The notes beneath the pieces were generated by a model. That model made no database searches, was not told the DNA's origin, and saw only the letters and a list, made by a program, of their open reading frames with translations. Made by a program: the position numbers and the translations under genes. Positions 1 through 11,071 of a DNA stretch of 64,000 bases are shown in pieces. How positions within the stretch are numbered: position 1 is the first letter of the stretch; each line of letters starts with the position of its first letter. Source of the DNA: Colius striatus (Eukaryota; Chordata; Aves; Coliiformes; Coliidae); assembly GCF_028858725.1 (NCBI RefSeq), contig NC_084761.1:36691001-36755000 (forward strand). Direction: 5' to 3'.

Positions 1-208
1 CTACTGCTGAGCAGTGTACCAGCCCACAAAGAGCCACGAGCTGCTGCTGCAATGGTGGCTTTCGACAGCAACTTCAACCATTGCACTTCTTCCTCTTGAG
101 GCCCATCCAGGGTCCCCAGGGCACACGGCCAGAGGTCTTTGTGTAGGTTTGTAGCGAGTCCTTTGGTTAACCCTGCATGTCTGAGCCACTTCCAGATATC
201 TCATGCAT
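1..208 (-). other. candidate exon at left edge, unidentified
   Basis: On the minus strand a pyrimidine tract ending in a good AG acceptor (AG at 210-209) precedes about 200 bases that are more GC-rich than the neighbouring DNA. One minus frame stays open to a TAG at positions 3-1. A second frame is open from about 201 to the window edge and has a plausible composition, but just inside the acceptor it meets a TGA unless an AG seven bases further in is used. I do not recognise either peptide. It could be an exon of a neighbouring gene, a noncoding RNA exon or chance. Confidence 0.2.
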
Positions 209-2599
209 CTGAAGGAAGAAAAACAATCAAGGCTGTTCCACGTTCTACGCATTGATAATTCCGAGGTAAAATAGTTACGCCCAAGGCGGAATTTTTTTCA
301 AGTATAGCTAACATTACACTATAATAATATTTTTTTTAATTCTTCATTAATCTTGCCTTTTTTAAAAAAATACTCTGTCAAATTCATCACTAAAGGGTCC
401 CCTTAATCATAAAAAAAGCTATCTTTCTTCTCCATGATTCCATTCCTTTGTTATGTTCTTAAGAGCCTGCAAATCTGTAAGCACTTTTCCCCATTTGCAG
501 GCCAATGAGGGGAGGTCAGGATGTTTATAAGGACCTGGCATTCCAAAAAATTAATTTTGTATTTTAGTTTTGATTATTGCCACTTAAGCAGAATGGCAAC
601 ATCCATCCAGTTAAAAGTTCAGTTTCACTGGAAATTGGGTTTTTTTGTAGTGACCCACTGCTAATCAAAAATGTATGAGCAATACTTTCCTAAGTAAAAA
701 AACAGTAAGAGTCTCTTAAGTAAAATAAAATAAAAAATGGAGACTGAACAACTTTCTGTTCCAACATAGCCATCTGTCATTTATAAAGACATCACCCCAT
801 TAACCTGTCTAATCAACTCCATTCTTTTTTCAAAGTTGGTTAAGTAAGTTTATGAGGAGACAGAGATGTTCTCTTGATTAAATCTGTTGTAAAACAGCCT
901 CCTTGGTGTTCTGCTTTGTGTGCATTTACACATATAAAGGTAATTACAAGTACGTATCACTACTGTAAATTCCATGCTTGTCATATTACAGTACATGACA
1001 TTTTCATTTCCTCCTGGTGAAAATGAAATCTGATATTTTCTGTTGAAGCAATAATAATGAATTAGAACTTGTTATTATTAATGTTTGTCCTAAAGTACTC
1101 CCATGTCTGGTTTCCTCCTAGGCAGTTGAATTTATAATGTGGAAAAAAGAGGTTTGACATGCTGCTATATCACCTCCAATCGTTCCCTCTCAAGCCTGGT
1201 TATTCCTTCAACAAGCTGCGAGATCCCTATGGAAAACCCACAATGGAGGGATGAATATTACTGAGTTCAATTTTAAAGTTGAGAGCTGAAATATCTAATT
1301 CTCCTCAGCAGAAATTTTTGCAGTCTGCCTCTGACCTTTCCTCCCTGACATTTTGCTTTTATCTCAGGGACCAGAGCTTAGTTCTTTTGCAAGTGATTGT
1401 AGCTCTGCAGAAGTCAGAGTCAGTTAAGTTGCATCAGTTCGCATGCAATGTGGTCAGCTGTCTCCATTGGGGTGTCTTCAAGGTCTTCACATTCTACCAG
1501 TAATGGTGAAACTATTGGAAGCCAAGAACTGCCCAAGGAATGAATTCAGATAACTCTGCTATACCTGGGAACCACAATAGGAAGACTTCTATAATTGGCA
1601 GTCAATGTAAATACCTGAAATACTGAGTATGTTTTAAATGCTTTATTACTCAGATAAGTTCTGAATGGGTTATATTTGGTAAAATGCCACTTTTATCACT
1701 GCTGATTTCAGCATATGGATTGGTTTGTTTTTTTTTTTATTGCCCAATTTTCCTTTTATTTAAAATAAAACACTCAAATCTTGAGTAGATTCACACATAT
1801 GAAGAACTTTTTGTAAAGACCTTTCTTTGAGTGGTGATGGAAAGAACATTTATATTTAGAGGAGTACTGACCACTTGGTTGGAGAACTAAATCTCTGTAC
1901 GTTACATGTGAAATCTTCCCTCTAGAAACTTTCCCCTAGAGGTAACTGGAGAGAGAAGCGATGCACAAACCCAGGGTGAAGTGAGGTGGAAAAACAATTC
2001 TGTATCATATAAGGAGGAAGCGAGGGTTTAAAAAGAGCAAGCAGTTGGAATTTTGTCTTGACACATCATATGAAATGCCATGGAGAAGGCTGGTAAAGAA
2101 TCGGATGGGGAGTATTACAGCTCAGGGAGTGGCCAGCACATCTCCTGACAGATCTCAGAGTACTAGAAATTCAAAGGCAGCCTAAAAATATTCAGATAAA
2201 AAATAAATACCCACAACCTTGTCTCAAGCACAAAGACAGAAGAATGGAGAATTTCATTCTGAATCTGGCTAGCCACTTTTTCCTCTTTCCCAGTTGATAA
2301 GCACAGTCACAGACAGCAAGTGGCAACTGCTTCATCACTTCCTCACCTTTCTCTCTCCTTGAAGAAAACTGACACTTTGAAAAGCAAAGAGTAAGCTTAC
2401 ACCACCTTTACAGTCTGAAAGCAACTGGATGTAATACCACATATCAGCTAAAACTCTAATCCAGTGCTGGTAATTTTAAAAATTGAGTGGTTTTGCACAG
2501 TTTGAGGTTTTTTCTCTAAAAAGCTAAGGGAGCTAGTAGTAGCAGTAGCAGAGAGTAGAAGCAGCAGTGGCACAGTAACACCTCTGGACTTCAGCTTGT
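209..2599. other. AT-rich intergenic DNA
   Basis: No recognisable exon, RNA gene or repeat. The stretch has many A and T runs and only short open frames without coding character. A cryptic AGC/AGT-rich patch lies at about 2535-2575. Confidence 0.6.
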
Positions 2600-3060
2600 T
2601 CGGGCAGCTAGCAGAGAGGATCTCATGGGAGAAAGGCTAAAGGCCAAGGAGAGCTGGTCAGCCTTTGAGGACAGCCTCCTGAAAGCACAAGGGCAGTCCA
2701 TCCCGAACTGCTGGAAAACAGGTGTATGTAGCGGGCAGCAAAGCTGTCTGAACAGCAAACTCCTGAGTCCAAATGCCAAGAGGAAGTGTGTGGGGCTGGA
2801 AGCAGGGATGGGCTGCACAGGAGAAATGAAAGTATTGTGGATATGGAGGGAAGGAGTTGGGTGTTACAGAGTTCCATGTTGCCCAGAGAGGTTGAGGAGT
2901 TCCCAGCCATGAAAATTTTTAAAAATGGAATGCATAAGACCGTAAGCAACATGACTGAGATTTGAAACTAGACCTGCTTTGATTAAGAGGCTGAAGCAGA
3001 ATACCTCCTGAGGTCCTGTCCCACCTAAATTCCTCAGTGACTCTGTATTCCCCATAGAAT
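2600..3060 (+). mobile_element. degraded CR1 LINE fragment (sense)
   Basis: Bases 2625-2710 encode a peptide (reading ...LLKAQGQSIP...) that resembles the segment between endonuclease and reverse transcriptase in CR1 ORF2. Bases 2875-3060 resemble a worn CR1 3' end: a 'gcccagagaggttg' block, then 'cctcctgaggtcctgtcccacctaaatt'-type sequence in the order expected for the 3' terminus. The middle does not align by eye, so an internal deletion or two separate fragments are possible. CR1 is the dominant LINE of birds and is usually 5'-truncated. Confidence 0.5.
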
Positions 3061-6000
3061 CAAGAGCCATGCAGGCCAACCTAGACCAGGCCCAGGGCAC
3101 TGCCCATCTGAGTTTTTACTGTCTCTACAGAAAGGCTACTCACAGCTTTAACTTAAGACATACAAACCGAATTTAAAATGAATCCTTAGTGTTTCATTTC
3201 TGGCAGTCTTTCTTTTCAAACTGTGTGAAATTTATGTACCACTATGTGAGTTTCTTTCTTGGAGAGCAAGTCACCTTTCAAAGCAAAATCTGCATTGTCA
3301 TGAGGATTTTAAAGATGGACTAAATTAACAGACTAATTTAATATAGGCTAAAATTGGGTTTCTAAAAAAAAAAACCTATACAGATCAGAGGCTACCTTTC
3401 GATTCTTTCTTTCTGTGTGTATAGGGAGTTAACAAAAGCATCATGTCATCATATTTTGAAATGAGAGGTACTTTGAGGTATTGTTAAAATAGTCTCATTT
3501 TGAACAGTGGTAGTTATAAAAAAAGAGATTTACAAATATTTTCTAATACCTAGTCACATCAGAGGACAAAACCTGCTGTGTGACAGCATAATGAAAAATA
3601 CACTATATGATACTAGCAGGGATTTTCTAGAACAGTCACTGCACTCTGTTCAACAAGTTATATAAATGCGTCTAAAAATATCTATAGTAGATAAGTGGAC
3701 TACATGTCTTTTGATGGCCCTTCTTGCAAAATATTTCTGTTATTTCTTTGTCAGTAAATCATAGTATAACAGACATGAGCCCAAGGTTGGGAAGTCTTTC
3801 TGCATAAGCCCATGCCTATTGAAATGCACTGAGGTATCTGTAGTTAGAACATCATATTTAACTGAAAGATGCAAAAAGAATGGCCAGGTACAGAAATAAA
3901 GGTTTACATGTTCTGGTAATGCAGCTGGTTTTGATGACAACGCCATGGGTGGATTTTTTCTCTTTTTGAGTATACTTCCAGTAGAAAGGCAAGGGTATTT
4001 AGCCATTTCAGAAATGAAACTGAAGTTTGTATCTTACAAGAATAGAAAATTAAAACAGATGTTATCATTCAGTTGCATACAATCTCGCTGTTTGTATTTA
4101 TAAGTTTTGCAAATTGGAGTCCTGCTTAAAGAAAGGAGTAAGAATTGAATAAAGGCTTTGAGATTCAACTGTAGAAAACTATAAGAACCCACACGTTTTT
4201 AGACTTGAATCCCAGAGTTACAACAGTATGAATGTTGTTGGGGACTGGATTTAGTATTATTCTAGTGATAAGTCTATTTCACGCTTTTTGAAAAATGGTT
4301 TTCTACTAAGATTATGACTGCCAGATTTCTTACACCACTTGCTACCCTCAAATATTTTGGAGGCTTCTTTCAACTTAACACAAGTTGTAAAAGGGGTGGT
4401 TTGGCCCTAAGACCACATATGGGACAGTTACTATGACACTTCAGACAGATGGTAGTCTAAAGATCACAATTTGAAAACACTTACATGAGCAAATAACCAC
4501 GTTCTCCACTTCCTGAATTAATTTAACTAGCCACATTGTAAAATTACATTGCAAGCCATTCATGATCCTTGAGATGAAACATATTACTCCTCAAGTAATG
4601 CTTTGCAGTGAAATATTTATTCCTTGAAGGGAAAAAATCTGTGCTATCTGGTCTTTCATATTTTTAACATAACTGCCTAGTACAACTGATGATTGGGTAA
4701 AGAGACGTTCAGCCATATGCCTTTTAGACAAAAACTTTTACAGTCACATTTTCTCAATTTGAAGTGGGTGACGGATAAAATGCATGAGGAAAGTCAGATT
4801 TTTCTGCCAACTACAGTATAGTGGAAATCTTCTTGCATAATGAAGTGTTAAGTCATGCTTTTACAGAATGATTTAAAGTGTGATTCCACCACCAAGAGAC
4901 TGTAAAAAAAGCAGAGCTCCATGGTGTCTCGGTAAGATATGCTGAGTTTGCAAGGAAAAAAGGTGGGAATGTTTGGTTTGGGATTTTTTTTCCCTCCTAA
5001 CTTCCAGTCCCCCAAACTCCTCCTTTGGGCTTTTTACATCTCATGCATCATTAACTGAAATAAATTACCATCAGACTAAGTTGCATGATTAACTATAGCT
5101 GAGTAGGCAGTAGAGGGAGAGAGACTTTAACCTGCACCACAGGCAAATGTGGCAGGAAGTAACTGATAAAGAAAATGTTCAGTCACCTCATTGGGGCACT
5201 TTTACAAAGTAATCTTTTAGGGAAGAATCAGAGCTTAAAGAAAAGCGTGATAATGAGATAAAACATATTTATATAAAAAGATGCATGACATCCCAGTTTC
5301 AGGAAAACTCGCTACAGTCAGAAAATTACTGGTTTTATGGATACATTTCAGACTATTCTATAAAACATGGGGGGAAAAAACCAACCAAGAGACCTGAGAA
5401 ACACTAGATAAATAAAATCTTGATAATCGATTATTTGCTTAGTAAAAAGTAGAGAGAATAGATTTTTTTGCAATGCAAATACTTTACACAGAAATGTCCT
5501 AAAACAGGTTAGTCTGAATAATCCACTGAAATTTAATCTAAAGGGGCAGAAGATTATTGAGCGTAGGCACTATCTTTCCATCCACCCCATTTAATTTTCA
5601 GAAGCAAAAATTTAAGAGGCAGCATAAACATCTGGTCTCTATTCCCTACAGAGACCAGATTTAATTGTACTTACATAGAGAGACCATGATTTTTGCCTAA
5701 ACAGCTTCCTGCTCTTTAAAAACCTCCAACTCTAGTACTCTTAAGATCTTGGCTCTGCCTATTAAATCTCGCCTACCCACTCCTCAGCAGCAGGAGGAAA
5801 TGAATGGTGATTTTCTTGGTGGAAGGCAGATATAGCCTGTTGGCACCTCCTTTCCCTGCCTATTCTCCACGGCTGGGGCAGGGGGGAGAGCCTCAGTAAA
5901 GGGTTATGACTACAGCAAAAAATCCCCAAGTGGTGAGAGGGGCTGGAAACACAGTGTGCTGCCCTATTATTAGGAATGTGGGAAGTGATCCACGCTAGTA

Positions 6001-7184
6001 CTAGTTTTTTCACTGTAATTTATGTTTTATGCCATAATGCTTTATTACAGTGGGATTCAAACTATTCACAGTATTTTAATTACCAAGGTCTCACAAAGGA
6101 AAAAAAGCTGTATTCATACAAGGAAATAGGGCAACATGGAGGTTCTCATGTGAACCAGAGCTCTAAGGAAAATATTGTCCGTGAGGCATAAGGCTGCCTA
6201 CATCTAGACTTACACAATGGTGTAAATACTTTGAGCCAGCTAAATAATGTAAAATTGACACAAAAATCAAAAGCAGAACATTAAATAGGTTATGAAAAAG
6301 CCTGACCTGTTGACTAATGTTACTCCAGACAAAATTTAGGTTTGATTAATCTATTCCTTAAAATCTAGTTGTTGTAGGCCAAAGTGAAGAGTTACACAGA
6401 GGAAACCTAAATGTTTTTCCTAAACTAGAGGCTTTTATGTATAAAGTTTACCCAAGTGAATTTTACATGGAAGCAGGCCATCAGGCTCTACCACGCTGTG
6501 TAGAGATACAGAGCTGGTTTTCCTTTTCTTCTTTGCAAGTTATTTCTATACATTTACCATTTTGATTAGACTGGAAACCTGAAAGGATAAGGCTGAAGAA
6601 GACTCTCATGCTCTTCTTTTTAAAAAACCCAAACAGTCATACCCTGAAATGTTGACTGAGCTATATGCTGTCAGCTCTCCTTGACTTTAAAGATGCCCTT
6701 AACTTCATCTGTGCTGTATGATAAGGATTGTGACTTCTCCTTTCTCCGAACCCGTGGAAAGATCTCTGGGGCTGATTTGATTTAGAGAAGCTGAGAATAG
6801 GCAAGTTTCTGTTACTTGCTTTGTCCTTATCTTACATAACAGTTAGGGTACTGCCAAATCCCTGCATGTTGAAGAAAGTGATTGCAAAGGCCTGTAATAT
6901 TTGGTGGTAGAGACAAAAATCTCAAAACAATCAAGCAGTTTCTTGGGAAATGGAGAAAGCTAGAGGAGATGTTGCTTCCTGATACAAATAAAGATGCTAG
7001 GCCTTCATACTTGAAGTCAGAATTTCCTTCCATATATCCTTTAAACTAGTTCTAGTATGGACAGACATGTCCTTCCTAACCAGTTTTGGGCATAGGAAAT
7101 TATTTTTTTACAAGGTAGATAAAAACCATGTTGCACAGCTCACCTCCACTTCTTCTATCTCCTGCCAGTTGCCAAGCCTCTACT
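3061..7184. other. AT-rich intergenic DNA
   Basis: No gene or known repeat recognised, apart from the perfect inverted repeat at 5630-5660. The reading frames present are short and have no codon bias or motif. Confidence 0.55.
5630..5660. repeat. perfect 11-bp inverted repeat, 9-base loop
   Basis: ATCTGGTCTCT at 5630-5640 is exactly reverse-complementary to AGAGACCAGAT at 5650-5660, with the nine-base spacer ATTCCCTAC. It would form a short stable hairpin on either strand. The stem does not extend outward past one mismatch, so it is too short for a typical pre-miRNA. Confidence 0.85.
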
Positions 7185-7476
7185 CATGGGCTAATCTGAT
7201 GGACAGTGGACAGGAACACATCTGCTTCTTACAGTCTCTGGTGAAGCCATGTTGTTTGGGGCTGTCTGATGACCTTTGCCCTCTGCTCAGTGGTGGTAAG
7301 GCCACACCTGGAGTCACACCTGGTGTCTCAGCTTTGGCCAGCAGCAAGTCTCTTGTGCAGCCATCTGAAACTGGCTCTGTCCCCTGTGCGGGCAACTCCT
7401 GGTGTCTTCACATAGAAGCCACCCCTGAAGCCATGCCACTACCAAAACCTTGACACATAAGTCCAGTATCAAAACA
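7185..7476 (+). mobile_element. 3' part of an avian ERV LTR (degenerate)
   Basis: The stretch ends in 'gaagccacccctgaagcc...ctaccaaaaccttgacacataagtccagtatcaaaaca'. This matches the 3' end of a common avian ERVL-type LTR as I remember it, including the CA terminus. The 5' part is missing or too diverged to see. No gag, pol or env sequence adjoins it. The family assignment is from memory and needs a repeat-library comparison. Confidence 0.5.
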
Positions 7477-7559
7477 CAGAAAGATAAAGAATGCAAGGGT
7501 ACAAGAAACAGACAAGAATTCAAAAGTGAGAACACTGAATCATGGGTAGGTAGAGAGGA

Positions 7560-7942
7560 GGCAGGTGGAGAACAAGTCTGATGAGGAGCAGCTGAGGGAG
7601 CTGGGGTTATTTAGTCTGGAGGAGATTGAGGGGAGACCTGATCACTCTCTACAACTACCTGAAAGGAGGCTGTAGTGAGGTGAGGGTCAGTCTCCTCTCT
7701 CCAGTAGTGAATGATAGGACATGAGGAAATGGCCTCAAGTTGCACCAGGGGAGGTTTAGATGGAAGATTAGGAAAAATTTCTTCAGTGAAAGGGTTGTCA
7801 AGCACTGGCACAGGCTGCCCAGGGAAGTGGTTGAGTCACCATCCCTGGAGGCATGTAAAAGAGGTGCAGAAGTGGCACTTGGGGACATGGCTGTGTTAGT
7901 GCTGGGGTAACGTTTCGACTCAGTGACGTTAACGGTCTTTCC
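7560..7942 (+). mobile_element. CR1 LINE 3' fragment (sense)
   Basis: The order of blocks is that of the CR1 3' portion: 'gagctggggttatttagtctggag', 'gggagacctgatcactctctacaactacctgaaagg', 'caggctgcccagggaagtggt', 'catccctggaggcatgtaaaag', then 'gtggcacttggggacatgg' and 'gtgctgggg'. The last 30 bases keep a decayed form of the 3' terminus, ending in GGTCTTTCC at about 7942. They run directly into the CpG island, so the island edge lies inside or against the repeat. No intact open frame remains. Confidence 0.85.
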
Positions 7943-8340
7943 CGCGAGGCCCGATTCTGTGCGGCGGAGCAAGCGCGGGGTGAGAGGTCGCTCCCGCAGG
8001 GCCGCCTCGCAGCCACCAGGCGGCGGCAGCAACCCACCGAGATGGTAGGAGCCTCATGCTCCCGAGGCCAGCAGGGCCGCCGGGTAGCCGAGTGCCGGAA
8101 GGCCGCGCCTCCCCGCACGCCGCAGGACACAGCCTGCACCGCGTCCTGACGCTGCTGGGACGCCGGCCCCCGCCTCCCCGCCGCCGAGCCCGGAAGCTGC
8201 TGTCCATCCGGGGCCTCCGTCACGGCTTGCGCCGGTGTCCTTAGGGCTTTCAACGGGACCTGCCGATCGATGGAGCGGCTCCGCGCCTAGACCCGGAGCC
8301 CAGCGCACGTGTGAGGCCCGGCCGTCACTCAGCTACCGTT
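7930..8340. promoter_or_regulatory. orphan CpG island
   Basis: CpG is very frequent across about 400 bases while the flanks are CpG-poor. The stretch contains GC-rich runs and several short overlapping open frames on both strands, as expected from few AT-rich stops. No start codon with a recognisable protein follows. Possible weak donors exist in both directions (GTAGGA at 8044 on plus, GTAAGG at 8356-8351 on minus). It may be the promoter of an unidentified transcript or noncoding RNA, or an unmethylated enhancer. Nothing identifies the gene. Confidence 0.6.
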
Positions 8341-9029
8341 GCCCTGCTGACCTTACCCGTTACCACCGCAGCTAACTGCGAGTGTCAGAAAGTAGTCGTT
8401 AACAGCAACAACTTAAACGACAACAGCCTCTAGATTGTCCTGTGCTAACTGTACTTGGAAGCAGTGCATCACTGATGAAAGTTGGCCCGTGGAGCTGGTT
8501 CCAGTACTCCACCACAGGACATTAGATGTTAATCGATGCTATTTTCTCACCTCAGTGCACAACCAGGACCCCAAGGCCAAGGCCATCCCGGATGAGCCCC
8601 CAGTTGTGATAAATTATTTAGTCCCGAACATTATTCTAATTAATCTTACGATTTATTAAACGAAAAAAGGCAAGCATACAGCACTGAGTGCCCCAGGAGT
8701 CTCCGCTCAACCAAGACGCACAGCTCCCGGTTTCGGTTTTTATTTCTTAGGCTAATACATATTCATAGCTATGTCCTACGCCTGCGCTCAATAGGACCTC
8801 GTTGTGCTGAGTCATGCTGACTGACAGGTTGCCTCTGCCCAGCATCACGCGACCAGCAATAAAGCCGGTTTAAGCAACCGCCGCTAACCGCCGGAGAAAA
8901 AAAAAAAAGGGCGGCTTGCAAAAAGATGGGAACTATATACATCTTAAGCCTGCGGTTATACAACACACATTGACACGAATTAGATGAACACATGTCACAA
9001 AAGGAATGAAGTACAGGTTCCACGATGTC
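8341..9029. other. no gene recognised
   Basis: A 74-codon plus-strand frame (8435-8659) has no recognisable homology. The rest is unremarkable, with a short A-run near 8898. If the CpG island is a promoter, this stretch could include a transcribed first exon, but no feature proves it. Confidence 0.4.
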
Positions 9030-10160
9030 TCATAGAATGGTAAGGGTTGGAAGGGACTTTCCAACTCCCCTGCAGAAGCAGGTCCACCTAGATCATGTCA
9101 CATAGGAATGTGTCCAGTCGGGTCTTGAAAACCTCCAAGGAAGGAGACTCCACACCCTCCCTGGGCAGCCTGTGCCAGGTGCTCCATCACCCTCACAGTG
9201 AAATAGATTTTTCTGATGTTTAAATGGAACTTTTTGTGTTCCAGCTTCATCCCATTACCCCTTGTCCTGTTGCTGGATACAATAGAGTAAAAGAGATGCA
9301 CCTCCTGATATCCACCATTTAGATATTTGTAAATATTAATAAGATCCTCCCTCAGTCTCCTCTTCTCTAGACTAAACAGCCCCAGTTCCTGCAGCCTTTC
9401 CTTGTATGAAAGATGTTCCAGTCCCCTGATCATCTTGGTGGCCCTGCGCTGGACTCTCTTCAGAAGTTCTCCATCCCTCTTGAGCTCAGGAGCGCAGAAC
9501 TGCACACAGTACTCCAGATGAGGCCTCACCAGGGCAGAGTAGAGGGGGAGCAGAACCTCTCTTGACCCGTTGGACACACTCTTCTTGATGCATCCCAGGA
9601 TGCCATTGGCCTTATTGGCCACCAGGGCACGTTGCTGGCTCATGTTTACTTTATTATTAATCTGCTCCCAGGTCTCTCTGCAGAGCTGCTCTCCAGCAGA
9701 TCAATCCCTAGACTGTACTGGTGCATGGGGTTGTTCTTCCCCAAATGCAAGACTCTGCACTTGTCCTTGTTAAACCTCATGGGGTTCCTCTCTGCCCAAC
9801 TCTCAAGCCAGTCAAGATCCCTCTGAATGGCAGCACAGCCTCCTGGGGAATCAGCCAGTCCTCACAGTTTGGTGTCATCAGTGAACTTGCTGAGTGTACA
9901 CTCTGTCCCTTCATCCAGGTCATTGATGAAGATATTGAACAAGACTGGCCTCAGAACCGATCCCTGTGGAACTCCACTGGCCACAGGCCTCCAACTCGAT
10001 TCTGTGCCATTGATCACCACCCTCTGGGCTGTCATTCAGCCAGCTCTCGATCCACCTCACTATCCACTCATCCAAGCCACACTGCTTGAGCTTTCTGATG
10101 AGGATGTAATGGGAGATGGTGTCAAAAGCCTTGCTGAAGTCAAGGTGATTTCAGGAGGTT
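9030..10160 (-). mobile_element. CR1 LINE, 5'-truncated, reverse-transcriptase region plus 3' UTR
   Basis: Read on the minus strand, this is the C-terminal half of CR1 ORF2 followed by the CR1 3' UTR. The GVPQGS block of RT (about 9950-9976) and the palm box FTDD (about 9873-9890, first variable position T) can be read. After a frame disruption, the thumb/C-terminal domain reads through 9643-9098 as a 181-residue frame containing ANGILG and LVRPHLEY. The 3' end at 9030 is the reverse complement of the standard CR1 terminus (CATAGAATGG...GGTTGGAAGGGAC on plus). The 5' end fades out at about 10,160. Endonuclease and ORF1 are absent and the RT frame is broken, so the copy is dead. Confidence 0.95.
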
Positions 10161-11071
10161 CCAGAGGGTTCCAGCTCCCTTGCACTTGTGAGGATGGCTT
10201 CAGGTCTGTAGTCCAGAGAAGGTAAACGTTTTTCAACCTAATCCATTAAAAAAAAAGAAAAAAAAAAAAGACAGAAAATAACTACACGTGGTAGGTACCT
10301 GTACTACTTGATATTCTCAAAATAAACATGACCTGTAGGTGTGTATTAATGACCCCTAACAGTCCATATCAGCACATCTATATGGAGTGAAACACCTCAT
10401 TTCTCCAGGCCAGGTAATCCTTTTAAGTCTCAAAGTGAAGACTACCAGTCTACCCATATGGAGATGTACATCTGGAGGCATAGTTGTGTCAACGTGTGTT
10501 TCTCCTGGGCTGTTTTCTCCAGGATGAGTGTGATCTGTCCAGCACTTTCTCAGTAGCTACACTTCAGGACCATGTGGCATCGGTCCCAGAGGCTCTATCA
10601 GGGAAGCTTCAGGCTACTGGCCCACAAATCCAGAGCCTATGCACTATAGAAATACCCAAGCATTCAACCCCACTTCATAGGCAACCGATGTTTATTTGTA
10701 ATGTGAGGCTTTGTAATGCTGAAAGGGCTGCTGAACTCAACAGTAGCTGCCACTTCCCAGCATGGTAGTTTGCATCTCTAGCCAGAAAGCAGTGCTTTTC
10801 CCCACTGGGCCATGACAGAGCACTGAGTTGTTCATCTGGCATAACACAGTGCATGTCATCTCATGCTGAAAACACTGCAAAACTATAGACCAGAAGTAAG
10901 TTTCCTAGCTGGGAGGCACAAGGACTAAAAGAATCTACAAGTGCTGTTTTCCCTCCTTTTTTAACTGAGTTTCAATTCAACTGAAGCTACTGTTGGATTT
11001 TTGGTGAGGATCTAAAAAGCCTACAGGTACAGGCCACAGGTTTGAACCACTTTCCCCTTGTAGTGACTCTG
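10161..11071. other. intergenic DNA
   Basis: No gene recognised. A short A-rich run at about 10,248-10,270 lies just outside the 5' end of the antisense CR1. Confidence 0.5.

Noticed and set aside
7798-8308. Overlapping frames up to 151 codons near 8 kb
   Set aside because: Same composition effect in the orphan CpG island; part of the longest one runs into the CR1 fragment. No recognisable protein.
9098-9643. 181-codon minus-strand frame resembling a polymerase
   Set aside because: It is the C-terminal part of CR1 LINE ORF2, not a host gene. The upstream RT frame is broken and the element is 5'-truncated.
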